A stretch of DNA of 64,000 nucleotides. It comes from Thiothrix unzii (GTDB taxonomy: Bacteria; Pseudomonadota; Gammaproteobacteria; Thiotrichales; Thiotrichaceae). Below, in pieces: positions 7,692 to 16,371 of the stretch. Location: NCBI RefSeq assembly GCF_017901175.1, contig NZ_CP072793.1:2046001-2110000 (forward strand), written 5' to 3'. The first letter of the stretch is position 1. The number at the start of each line of letters is the position of its first letter. The notes beneath the pieces were generated by a model. It saw nothing but the letters and a program-made list of their open reading frames with translations, had not been told where the DNA came from and ran no database searches. A program made the translations under genes and the position numbers.

Positions 7692-9775
7692 ACTACCGCC
7701 TGCTGTGCCTGAATCGCGGTAATCACCACCGTATTCACAATATCCGTCACCGTACAACCCCGGCTTAAATCGTTCACCGGCTTATTCAAACCCTGCAATA
7801 CCGGGCCAATCGCCACCGCATTCGCCGAACGCTGCACCGCTTTATAGGTGTTATTGCCGGTATTCAAATCCGGGAAAATAAACACGGTTGCCTGCCCCGC
7901 CACCTCACTGTGCGGCATTTTAGAACTGGCTACTTCAGGGTCGACAGCGGCATCGTATTGAATCGGCCCTTCCAACTTCAAATCGGGGCGACGCGCCCGC
8001 GCAAGCTGCACCGCACCGCGTACTTTTTCCACATCATCGCCCTTGCCGGATTCCCCGGTGGAATACGACAATAACGCAGTACGTGGCTCAATCCCGAACA
8101 TTTGCGCAGTATCCGCCGCTGTCACCGCAATATCAGCCAATTGTTCAGCATTCGGATTGGGGTTCACTGCGCAATCGCCGTACACCAATACCCGGTCTTC
8201 CAAACACATGAAAAATACGCTCGACACCAGATTACAACCCGGCTTGGTTTTAATGATTTCAAACGCCGGGCGAATCGTGTGTTGCGTGGTATGAATCGCC
8301 CCCGATACCATGCCATCGGCGTAACCCAGTTGCACCATCATCGTGCCGAAATAGCTCACGTCCACCATCGTGTCGCACGCCGAAGCCATCGTCACATTTT
8401 TATGCCGCCGCAAATCGTAATACGCTTGGGCAAACACCGGGCGCAATTCAGAAGTACGCGGCTCAATAATGCGCACATTGCGTAATTTCAGTCCCAAATG
8501 CGCGGCTTTTGCCAGCACTTCATCCTCAATACCCAGCAAGGTAATATCCACGACATCACGCAACGACAAAATTTCCGCCGCACGCAACACCCGCTCGTCG
8601 TTACTTTCCGGCAATACAATGTGTTTGCGCTGCGATTTTGCGCGTTGAATCAACTCGTATTCAAACATCAACGGGGTCATGCGCTGCCCGACATTGTGAA
8701 TAATCAGTTGGCGTAACTGATGCATATCCACGCACGATTCCATCATCCCCAAGGCCACCGCGATTTTGCGCTCATCCGACGGCAAAATGCTGCTTTCCAC
8801 CGCATTCACTTTGAGCGCGGTAGTAAACGTATCCCAAGGCGAGATTAAAATCGGCAAGCGTTGCGGCTTCATGCCTTCCAGCAATTTGCTTACTTCCGGC
8901 GCGGGTTGCTGCCCACCCGTTAACACAATGCCCGCAATCATCGGGTACGCTTTCGAGGCATCCGCCGCCAAACACCCCAACACAATGTCAGAGCGATCAC
9001 CGGGGGTAATCACCAAACTGCAACTTTCCAAATGCCCTAAAAAATCCTGCACTTGCATCGCTGCCACTTTGTAACGCGAGACTTCGTGGGTCATCGACTG
9101 GCGCGTGCCGTACAAACATTCCAAATGCAAAGCGCGGGCAATTTCCCCAATCGTAGGGCGTTCCAACGAGTGATTTTCTGGCAAAACATAGGCGGGAAAA
9201 CGTGAGCCTTGCAGCAATTCAGTCAATGCCGCGACTTCCTCCACGGGAACGCGATTCGCAAACGCTGCCAACACTTCGCAATGCTGCCCAGCGGCTAAAT
9301 GCGCTTCCAATAAATTGACCGCATCTGCAATTTCACCCGCAGTGCGCCCGTGGCCTTTGATAACCGGCAAAAATAAACAGCCGAAATGGTTGGCTAATTC
9401 CGCATTAAAATCCAATTCCAGTGCTGAATTCGCCCCGTCAAAATCGGTTCCGGCGCACACCACGATGTCTGAGTGCTCCTGAACTGCACGATATTTCGCC
9501 AAAATCAGCTTCAGCAATTCCTCATGCTGCCCTGCGGCAACCATTTTGTGCGCAACATCTTGAGTGCAACCGTACAAATCCGTACCTGTTGCCCCCAAGT
9601 TATAGCGTTTAGACACCAAATGAATCAGCGGGTCGCGCCCATTATTTTCGGTAATGACCGGGCGGAAAAAACCCACATTGGGCGTAATCGCCCGTAACAT
9701 TTCCATCATACCCAATACGATCAGCGACTTACCGCTGCGGGGTTCTGCCCCGGCTATATAAATGCTGTGAAACAC
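7688..9775 (-). CDS. pta: Phosphate acetyltransferase (long form)
   Basis: It interconverts acetyl-CoA plus phosphate and acetyl phosphate plus CoA. The 695-residue protein has the long proteobacterial architecture: an N-terminal P-loop domain (IAGAEPRSGKSLIVLGMM), a central DRTGG-type region (GDRSDIVLGCLAADASKAYP), and the C-terminal catalytic Pta domain from about residue 370 (AKSQRKHIVLPESNDERVLR through SRGCTVTDIVNTVVITA). The GTG at 9775 is preferred because GAGGGG lies 7 bases upstream and translation then begins just before HSIYIAGAEP. The frame extends to a TTG at 9829 that lacks such support. It is first in the pta-ackA operon. Confidence 0.93.
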   Translation of the reverse strand: MFHSIYIAGAEPRSGKSLIVLGMMEMLRAITPNVGFFRPVITENNGRDPLIHLVSKRYNLGATGTDLYGCTQDVAHKMVAAGQHEELLKLILAKYRAVQEHSDIVVCAGTDFDGANSALELDFNAELANHFGCLFLPVIKGHGRTAGEIADAVNLLEAHLAAGQHCEVLAAFANRVPVEEVAALTELLQGSRFPAYVLPENHSLERPTIGEIARALHLECLYGTRQSMTHEVSRYKVAAMQVQDFLGHLESCSLVITPGDRSDIVLGCLAADASKAYPMIAGIVLTGGQQPAPEVSKLLEGMKPQRLPILISPWDTFTTALKVNAVESSILPSDERKIAVALGMMESCVDMHQLRQLIIHNVGQRMTPLMFEYELIQRAKSQRKHIVLPESNDERVLRAAEILSLRDVVDITLLGIEDEVLAKAAHLGLKLRNVRIIEPRTSELRPVFAQAYYDLRRHKNVTMASACDTMVDVSYFGTMMVQLGYADGMVSGAIHTTQHTIRPAFEIIKTKPGCNLVSSVFFMCLEDRVLVYGDCAVNPNPNAEQLADIAVTAADTAQMFGIEPRTALLSYSTGESGKGDDVEKVRGAVQLARARRPDLKLEGPIQYDAAVDPEVASSKMPHSEVAGQATVFIFPDLNTGNNTYKAVQRSANAVAIGPVLQGLNKPVNDLSRGCTVTDIVNTVVITAIQAQQAVV

Positions 9776-9929
9776 TTTGAATCCCCTCAAGAACTCCGCG
9801 CTTTCCGCTCTATGGCAGAATCGACGCAACGAGCCTTAGTTAGTTTTGTGCATTGCAACATTCATCATAGAGGATTTGGGCAGAGATGCCAATGGGTCAA
9901 CGGCATCTGTCAACAAACGGAAACAGAAG

Positions 9930-9964
9930 GGGCGTGAACAAATGTATGGATTTTGTTCACACCC
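9930..9964 (-). terminator. Hairpin between the STAND gene and pta
   Basis: GTGAACAAA pairs with TTTGTTCAC around a 9-base loop, extended by GGG/CCC after one mismatch. It lies just past the STAND stop codon and before pta on the same strand. There is no strong T-run, so termination is plausible but not certain. Confidence 0.45.
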
Positions 9965-9968
9965 AAAC

Positions 9969-12900
9969 TCAATAATCAATTTTCCCCAAGTTATACAACG
10001 CCAGCTTCCCCGACGTGAGCGGCACGGCAATCCAGCAACCTGTCGGCGTACAACGGAAGTCGAAGTCCCAAAGCGGCGAAGGTGTAGAAAACTCTGTCGG
10101 CAAACGCAAACGGAACAGTTCGCTTTGCGTGTCCAAATCCCACAGCCGCACGGTCATGTCACTACTCACCGTTGCCAGTTGGCGGCTGTCCGGGCTGAAA
10201 ATGGCTTTCAACACCGCCTGTTCATGCCCGTTCAGGCGCAGGGGTGTGCCAGTACCGCTGGTGGGGTAGACGCTGACGGTGGCATCGCGCCCCACGCTGG
10301 CAAGCTGGGAACCGTCCGGGCTGAGGCTGCCCCACTGAATAGCATCGGTTGCGGTGGCAAGCGTGGTGGCGGTCGGTGGTTGGGTGGTCAAATCCCAGCG
10401 TTTGAGCTTGAAATCATCATTTCCGACACTTGCCAAAACGTTGCCTGACGGGGCGAAACTGACGGCAGGGACCTTGCCCTCATGCGCTTCAAACAGCGTT
10501 TTCCCATCCCCCGCCAGATCAAACAGGCCGATGCGCCCGTCGTAGCTGGCGGTGGCGAGGCGGGAACCGTCGGGGGAGAAAGCCAAGCGGAAAACAGCAT
10601 CCGTATGCCCTTTCAATTCTTTGAAAAGGGAAAGTTTGTCATTTTTTACGTCCCACACTTTTGCCACTGTATCAAACCCCGCTGTAGCCAAACGGGAGTC
10701 GTCAGGGCTAAAGTTCAAGGAATATATTTGGCTGCTGTGCGCTTTTGTTTCGGACAGCAATGCCATCTCCGGGATGGAATAAAGCCTGACAACACCATCC
10801 GCAAATGAAACAGCCAAACGGTTTCCGGCAGAATTAACGGCATTCCCCAATGGCTCACCCGGCAAATCCACCAGCCACTGCCCCGGCAACTCCCCACCCC
10901 AGCGTTTCACCGTGCCATCAGTGCTGGCACTGTACAGCAGCACGCTTGCTTGCTCCTGCCACAATGCCAAACCCGTCACTGCCGCCGTATGCCCTTGCAG
11001 GATGCGCCGGGTAATGCCGGTCGCCACATCCCACAGGCGGATGGTGTTGTCGCTACTGGCAGAAGCCAGCAGCCCGTCAGGCAGGAATTGCAAACCAAAT
11101 ACCATATTCTGGTGACCTTTGAGCCGCCGCAGTGCTTGCCCGCTGGCTGCATCCCACAGGATGATGCTCTGGTCGGCACTGGAACTTGCCAAGGTTTGCC
11201 CATCCGCGCTGAATGCCACACCCTGCACAGCATCATTATGCCCTGCCAACACCTGCAAACTGCTGCCTTTGCGCCAATCCCACAAACGCACGGTATTGTC
11301 ATAAGACGCACTGGCGAGCCGTTCCCCATTCGGGCTGAAAGTCAAACTCCGTCCCTCGGCAATCATCTTGCTATGCCCTTCCAACACCTGCAACAACTTC
11401 GGCGAACCCTCTTCCTCTTGCTCCTCCCCGCTTTCCCACAACCGAATCTTGCCACCCCCATGCCCACTCGCCAGCACCTTGCCATCCGGGGTCAACGCCA
11501 GTGCCCACACCTTGCTGTCTGTCGGCCACTGCTGCAACACCTTGGCGGCTTGCCCCGCCTGCGGCAATGCCCAGCGGATAACCTGCCCATCCGCACCGCC
11601 GGAAAACAGCCACTGCCCGTTCGGGTGGAAAACAATATCATAAACAGAAGTTTCTGCTGACCTGCCTTCTGCGTTATGCCCCTCCAGCTTCTGCACCAGC
11701 TTGCCGCTGGCTCGCTCAAACAGTGCCACCGTGCCGCGCTCGCCGGAGGCTGCCAGCCAATGCCCGTCCGGGCTGATGGCAACATCGCCATTCAATGACG
11801 GCAAACGCTGGTCGCCATCCTGCAAGGTGGCTTGCGCTGCCCCGCCCATAATGGTGGTATAGCCCGCCAGCAGGTCGCGGGCATGGCGGCGCGGCGCGGG
11901 GATGTCCGCATCCAGCGGGCGGGTGTTGTCCAGCTTGGTGGCAGTCGCCGCGAAATCTTCCACCTTGGTCAGCAGTGAGGCGTGGGTCAGGGTGGAGTCA
12001 AACAGGCTTTCGGTACGCGCCTGCTCAGTCTTGCGCACCTGCACGGTCTGTTCCTCGGCACGGTTACGCTCAACCGCCCCCCACACCGCCAAGCCCGCCG
12101 CAATCAGCAAACCCACCAACGACAACCCAAACCGCCGCCGCGCCTGCGCCAATTCCGCCTTGCGCCGCGCTTCCTCTGCCTCGCGGATACGCTGCTCCTC
12201 GGTTTCACTCTCGTTGAGGAATTGCATCGCCAATCCAAACCCACCTACCTCTTTCTCCCCCTCGCCCCTTGAGGGAGAGGGGGGCGGGGGGTGAGGGGTA
12301 TAACGCCCCGCCCAAGCCCCATTGGGCTGCGTCTTCTCCCGCCACTCCCGCGCCACCGCCAAATCCGTCCCGCGCCACAACTCCCCACGCCCATCCGCAT
12401 GACGCTGCGCCCCCTCCAGCAGCCGCAAATACATCGCTGCCTTGTCGCCTTCCGCCACCACCCAGCCTTGCAGCCGCTGCCACTGGCGGATCAGGCTTTC
12501 ATGGCTAATATCCAGCACCGTATCCGCCGTCAACGCCACTTGCGGTGGCGGCATCAGGAAATTGCGCCCCGGCTGGCGGAAAGTATCGACAATGCGCGTC
12601 AGGGTCGGCAAATCCGCCCCGGTCATGTCCAGCAACGCCTGCACCTTGAGCGGACGGCGGATGTCCTGCCCATCCTTACTGCGTTCGGTGAGGGCGCGGA
12701 ACATCGCTTCGGCAACCGCCTGCCCGTCAGTATCCAGTTCCTGCCACGCCTGTTCCGCGTGGTCATTCAACGCCCCGCGCAAACCCCTCAAGCCCCGGTA
12801 TTCAACGAGCGTGAGGATTTTATCCGCGTCGTTTTCCCACAACCGCATCAGCGCGTGCTGCAACAACGGCAACTGGTCGGGGTCATTGCCCGCCTCATTC

Positions 12901-13622
12901 AACAGATGGTTTGCCAGCGCGTCTTCCACCGACCCGCCAAACAATTGCGCAGGCAAGCTAATCGCATCACGCAACTGTTCCCGCGACAAACGCGGCGTGA
13001 GGTACAACCCGGCGTTGATCGCCTCCGGCAAGCAGTGGAATTCCGCCGCAGCCCCCAAGAAATCGGAACGCATGGTGATAACCACGTACACATCCGGGTG
13101 GGTGCAAGCCTCCAACAACAGCGCGACGAATGCCGCCGCCTGATTTTCCTCCTGCTCCCGAAAGCGAAACATTTCCTCAAACTGGTCAACCAGCACCAAC
13201 AAGCGTGTGCCTGCGTGCAACGGCGCGTGATTGAGGATTTCGTGCAGGCTGCGAGAGCCACGGCGTAATTCGGCGGCAAGTGCGGCGGAATTCCCCTCCA
13301 TCCCCTGCACTTCCGCAAACACCTTATCCGCCAACAACCCTTCTGCCAGCCGCACAAACGGTTGATCACCGGGGCGCATTTCAGCAATCGCCCAGCGCGA
13401 ACCGACTTCGCCCATGTAGCCTTTTTCCAGCCCCGGCAATAACCCGGCTTTCACCAGCGACGATTTGCCACTGCCGGATGCGCCCAGCACCGCCAAGAAG
13501 TGGTGTTGCTTGAGCCGCGCCAGCAGGTCATCGACTTGTTGCTGCCGCCCAAAGAAAATGCGCGATTCGTAGCGTTCAAACGCCCGTAAACCGGGGTATG
13601 GCTGGAGTTTAGGGCGGCTCAT
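9969..13622 (-). CDS. nSTAND1-type NTPase with C-terminal WD40 repeats
   Basis: The protein has 1217 residues. The opening PYPGLRAFERYESRIFFGR leads to Walker A GASGSGKSS (about 47-55) and Walker B LLVLVDQFEEMF (about 143-154), typical of novel STAND NTPase 1. A transmembrane-like segment (GLSLVGLLIAAGLAVWGAV) follows a charged helix near residue 490. About twelve WD40 repeats then fill residues ~600-1217 (e.g. LKGHTDAVFRLAFSPDGSRL). STAND proteins are ligand-triggered oligomerising switches; many act in antiviral immunity. The ATG overlaps the TIR gene stop (ATGA), so a TIR effector with a STAND/WD40 sensor is a fair reading, though the role is inferred. A palindromic repeat encodes an extra [14 protein letters not shown] stretch near residue 450. 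Confidence 0.85.
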   Translation of the reverse strand: MSRPKLQPYPGLRAFERYESRIFFGRQQQVDDLLARLKQHHFLAVLGASGSGKSSLVKAGLLPGLEKGYMGEVGSRWAIAEMRPGDQPFVRLAEGLLADKVFAEVQGMEGNSAALAAELRRGSRSLHEILNHAPLHAGTRLLVLVDQFEEMFRFREQEENQAAAFVALLLEACTHPDVYVVITMRSDFLGAAAEFHCLPEAINAGLYLTPRLSREQLRDAISLPAQLFGGSVEDALANHLLNEAGNDPDQLPLLQHALMRLWENDADKILTLVEYRGLRGLRGALNDHAEQAWQELDTDGQAVAEAMFRALTERSKDGQDIRRPLKVQALLDMTGADLPTLTRIVDTFRQPGRNFLMPPPQVALTADTVLDISHESLIRQWQRLQGWVVAEGDKAAMYLRLLEGAQRHADGRGELWRGTDLAVAREWREKTQPNGAWAGRYTPHPPPPSPSRGEGEKEVGGFGLAMQFLNESETEEQRIREAEEARRKAELAQARRRFGLSLVGLLIAAGLAVWGAVERNRAEEQTVQVRKTEQARTESLFDSTLTHASLLTKVEDFAATATKLDNTRPLDADIPAPRRHARDLLAGYTTIMGGAAQATLQDGDQRLPSLNGDVAISPDGHWLAASGERGTVALFERASGKLVQKLEGHNAEGRSAETSVYDIVFHPNGQWLFSGGADGQVIRWALPQAGQAAKVLQQWPTDSKVWALALTPDGKVLASGHGGGKIRLWESGEEQEEEGSPKLLQVLEGHSKMIAEGRSLTFSPNGERLASASYDNTVRLWDWRKGSSLQVLAGHNDAVQGVAFSADGQTLASSSADQSIILWDAASGQALRRLKGHQNMVFGLQFLPDGLLASASSDNTIRLWDVATGITRRILQGHTAAVTGLALWQEQASVLLYSASTDGTVKRWGGELPGQWLVDLPGEPLGNAVNSAGNRLAVSFADGVVRLYSIPEMALLSETKAHSSQIYSLNFSPDDSRLATAGFDTVAKVWDVKNDKLSLFKELKGHTDAVFRLAFSPDGSRLATASYDGRIGLFDLAGDGKTLFEAHEGKVPAVSFAPSGNVLASVGNDDFKLKRWDLTTQPPTATTLATATDAIQWGSLSPDGSQLASVGRDATVSVYPTSGTGTPLRLNGHEQAVLKAIFSPDSRQLATVSSDMTVRLWDLDTQSELFRLRLPTEFSTPSPLWDFDFRCTPTGCWIAVPLTSGKLALYNLGKIDY
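12255..12299. repeat. Palindromic G/C-rich repeat, copy a (inside the STAND gene)
   Basis: The pattern is CTCCCCCTCGCCCC, TTGA, GGGAGAGGGGGG, then CGGGGGGTGAGGGG. It shares layout with the copies at 16315 and 17960. Here it lies inside a coding sequence and is read as [14 protein letters not shown], between the NTPase region and the transmembrane segment. Confidence 0.75.
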
Positions 13623-14758
13623 GCTTCCACCTCCGCCAAAAACTGTTCAAGGCAGTGTTCATCGAACTCGCTGTTACACACCCATGTTCTCATTCCGGGC
13701 AAACGCACCGACAAGCTTTCTGCTTCAGCGTCCTGACAGATCAGAATCCTAGGCTTGCTCTCCCGTCTCACGATTGCCGCCTGCGCATCATATAAAAAGT
13801 CATCCACGACATCCGGGGATGCTTGCTGGTACAACATCAACAGCACGTCACAACGCTGGTAGCCACGTTCAATGCTTGAGCGGATACGTTCAGGTTTACC
13901 TTGGTAAACGGGTAATACAACCGAAAAGCCCTTGTCACACAAGGTATTCGCCACACAATCTGCACGTGCGTAATCCTCTTGCGCTGCGTGGACAAACACC
14001 ATCTTTTCACCGTTCACTTTCGGCGTTTCTTCATCGACAGGTTTCGGTTTGGGCAACACCGCTTCGCGCACCATCCGAATGAAATCTGCCAACGGCGCAG
14101 CAATCACTGTTTTCCCTTCCAACAACCTGCGCTGTTCTTCCGGCACATGCCCGCCCGCGTAATCGAGTTTGGGGTCACGCCATTGCAGGATCGGTTTTTT
14201 CGCCACCTCAGCGGTGAAATGCTGGTTACAAGGAATCCCCATCGTGTAATGCGCATCCAGCAATTGCACGAAGTGAGAACATTGCGCCAAATTCGCGTCG
14301 ATATTGAGGTCATGCGCGTTGGCAGCAGGCAAAGCGGCAATACCAAATTGCTTTAACTCGCTGATCAGGTTGGAACGATGGCTATACAAGGGGTAATCCA
14401 CTGGCGCGACATACACCGTGGCTTTGGGTGGTTCGGCAGGTTGGGCAGTGCTGGTTTGCAGCGTTTTCAAGGTAGCCGCAATGTCATACGACAAATCCAC
14501 CAGCCGCTCGAAATAATCGGTGTCAGTGGCTTGCGGCACGGGGAAGCCTAACTGCCGCACCCGGTCTTTATCGGTCACACGCCAAAACGGGTAATTGAGC
14601 AAATCCTGCATAATGACGGGTTTGTCAGCCATCGCTACGCGCTCCAGCTCAACCACGAAGATGCGCTTACTGAGGTCGGGGTGACTGCTTTGAAACAGCT
14701 CCAGTTCCTTTTGACACCACGGCGAAGCCATCCAGCCCGTGGAAAACAGAATCACCAA
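13619..14758 (-). pseudogene. TIR-domain protein, 3' part (split by IS630)
   Basis: This is the larger part of a TIR protein whose 5' part lies at 15863-16123 across the insertion element. It starts mid-domain with LVILFSTGWMASPWCQKELE, the TIR strand D/helix region that includes the SxWCxxE motif. Removing the element and one TA copy joins ...QVTQAN and TLVILF in frame, giving ~452 residues. Two more TIR-like stretches follow: KATVYVAPVDYPLYSHRSNL (about 110 residues in) and KMVFVHAAQEDYARADCVAN. Its stop overlaps the STAND start. TIR domains often cleave NAD; the catalytic Glu is probably the one in WCQKE, but I cannot confirm activity. As it stands only a fragment could be made, from a weak TTG or GTG. 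Confidence 0.8.
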
Positions 14759-14767
14759 CGTAAGTAA

Positions 14768-15378
14768 TTATCCAAAAGTTATCGTGTATTTTTCGCCAAA
14801 GCCAGCCAGTATAGCTAACACCAGTTCCTTCATGTCCTTGTAGCTTTTATAGGCATCCAGCGGCAACCATTCATATTTGATTTTTCGCCAGAGTATTTCG
14901 ATAGGATTGAGTTCAGGGCTGTAGGTTGGCAAAAAATGTAAGCAAATTCCCGCCAACATCCAATCTTCACGTTTACCAAGAAAGGCTTTGCTGGTTTGTA
15001 TCGGGGCGTTATCCAGAATAACCAAGCAAGGTATTTTTGTTTGTGCAAATTCTTCGGCATAACGGTCAGCAAAGGCATTAAAGGCGGCGATGGCAGCTTG
15101 TGAGTCAACGCGCCCTTCCACCGTGTGGAAAAAACTATCGTTGTCTAGGCTCATAAAACCCAAGACATTCAAGCGTTTGCTCTGAGCTGTGAGTAGCCTG
15201 CGTGTTTCCCCCGTTTCTGCCACCCGTAAGGGACGCAAGGAGTTGTGGTAAAACCTGAACCATCGAAGTAGTAAATAAGCAACTTGCCAGCCGCCGCTTG
15301 CTGGTGGAGTAATGCTTGAATTTCCTGCTCACGCTTGAAAGCCACGGGGTCACGTTTATCTTTCAATGAGTTACGCAT
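14768..15378 (-). pseudogene. IS630 transposase, catalytic part (frame broken)
   Basis: The DDE domain is spread over two frames. Bases 15378-15169 encode SLKDKRDPVAFKREQE and YYFDGSGF (first catalytic Asp). Bases 15238-14768 encode LVILDNAPIQTSKAF (second Asp) and LPTYSPELNPIEILWRKIKY (the Glu). The break is at a run of five G on the coding strand (15208-15212): one more G would give WQKRGETRRLLTAQS, the usual family continuity. So a one-base loss, a second slippage site or a sequence error separates them. The element is probably not autonomous now. Confidence 0.75.
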
Positions 15379-15800
15379 CCGCTTCCAGAGGTAGTGGAAC
15401 TTTTTTTTAACAGGCGTTTCAAGGTGCTGGTACTGGCTACTTTCTGGGTTAGATCAGCCAGTTTGGTTTGAGCCGTCTTGATTTGGCGTGGCTCTTCGTC
15501 CACTAGGGTTTTCAACAACGCTACTTCAGCTTCTGTGTATATCCGGGGGCAACCAGAGCGGGGACGGTCGTAAAGTCCCAGCAGCCCTTCATGTTCCCAG
15601 CGGTCGAGCCACTCACTGATGGCATCGCGCCGTACATCCAAGATTGACCACAGTTCCGCAAGGGTAAAGCCGCGTGTACTCAACAAAATTGCTTGCGCAC
15701 GTTGACGACAGCGGAATGTAGGGTGGTTCATATACATTTCCTGCAAGGTCACGCGGATTTCTTCAGGGATCGGCTGGGCAAATTTCATCGGTGCGGACAT
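15363..15800 (-). CDS. IS630 transposase, N-terminal helix-turn-helix part (orfA)
   Basis: This encodes the DNA-binding half: CRQRAQAILLSTRGFTLAEL, then LWSILDVRRDAISEWLDRWE and a GLLGLYDRPRSGCPRIYTEA linker, as in many IS630 transposases. The frame ends shortly after a run of eight A on the coding strand (15401-15408). A -1 slip there joins LLKKKFHYLWKRMRNSLKDK, the expected continuation, so programmed frameshifting to the catalytic part is likely. Confidence 0.8.
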   Translation of the reverse strand: MSAPMKFAQPIPEEIRVTLQEMYMNHPTFRCRQRAQAILLSTRGFTLAELWSILDVRRDAISEWLDRWEHEGLLGLYDRPRSGCPRIYTEAEVALLKTLVDEEPRQIKTAQTKLADLTQKVASTSTLKRLLKKSSTTSGSGCVTH

Positions 15801-15862
15801 TCTTAAGTGACAAACTACCAGTTTACACCAGCAGGATCTTATACGTGGAAACTTCTAGCTAG

Positions 15863-16123
15863 TTACTTATTTGCTTGCGTCACCTGCTGCTCAATTTCCG
15901 GCGTGACCGCATCATTACCCTGCAAGCGGAAATCCTTCCAAAAATGGTAATTGTCTTTGCGACCCATCCGCCGGTTTAATTCATTACGCAAATGGTTGGT
16001 GAAATGCGTAATCCAGCCCTGTTGCTGATTAGCAAACGACTGATCATCGACGTGAGCAAAACTGATGAAAATATCTGGCGGCACAGTTGGGATTCCTGTT
16101 GCGAGGTTATAAGACACACCCAC
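15863..16123 (-). pseudogene. TIR-domain protein, 5' part (split by IS630)
   Basis: This encodes the start of the TIR fold: DIFISFAHVDDQSF, then WITHFTNHLRNELNRRMG and FWKDFRLQGNDAVTPEIEQQ. The frame runs into the insertion element and stops there (N-K-stop). The probable start is the GTG at 16084 (VPPDIFISF), with AGGA about 8 bases upstream; the frame opens at 16123 with an earlier GTG. Together with 13619-14758 it makes one gene upstream of the STAND NTPase. Confidence 0.75.
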
Positions 16124-16167
16124 AGGGAATATAACGTAAACGCAGTGGGTTGTTAATCAACTTGAAC

Positions 16168-16302
16168 TTAGGCAAACCCGAACCACTGCGGCACAACCTA
16201 GCAGGCTTTTGGTCACGCCGCATTGATGAAACTAACCTCATAGTCTACGCAGCAGACGACGAATACCTAACCATCATCGCCTGCCGCTACCACTACGACT
16301 AA
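16168..16302 (+). pseudogene. YoeB/Txe-family toxin, C-terminal remnant
   Basis: About 44 codons read NLGKPEPLRHNLAGFWSRRI, then DETNLIVYAADDEYLTIIAC and RYHYD before the stop. This matches the C-terminal half of YoeB-type mRNA interferases (GKPEPL...WSRRI...LVY...ACRYHY). No N-terminal half or YefM-type antitoxin is visible, so it is a truncated relic. It lies between the TIR 5' part and guaA. Confidence 0.75.
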
Positions 16303-16314
16303 CCCCATCCCCTC

Positions 16315-16360
16315 TTACTCCCCTCGCCCGCTTCGCGGGAGAGGGGCTGGGGGTGAGGGT
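16315..16360. repeat. Palindromic G/C-rich repeat, copy b
   Basis: CTTACTCCCCTCGCCCG, CTTC, GCGGGAGAGGGGCTGGGGGT, then GAGGG. The first arms form a CCCTCGCCCG/CGGGAGAGGG hairpin. It lies just downstream of guaA and could serve as its 3' hairpin. Confidence 0.75.
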
Positions 16361-16371
16361 CTTTTCTCTTC

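Larger units (their letters stand above)
14763..15867 (-). mobile_element. IS630-family insertion sequence in the TIR gene
   Basis: The element is about 1105 bp. The ends are imperfect inverted repeats: left TAAGTAATTATCCAAAAGTT, right (reversed) TAAGTAACTAGCTAGAAGTT, including the flanking TA. A TA at 14761-14762 and another at 15868-15869 are the target duplication expected of IS630. Removing the element restores the TIR reading frame exactly. The internal genes run on the minus strand and encode a helix-turn-helix part and a DDE catalytic part in different frames. Confidence 0.9.

Noticed and set aside
12291-13268. Long plus-strand frames opposite the STAND gene
   Set aside because: They are antisense shadows in G/C-rich DNA with no domains; the minus strand has Walker motifs and WD40 repeats.
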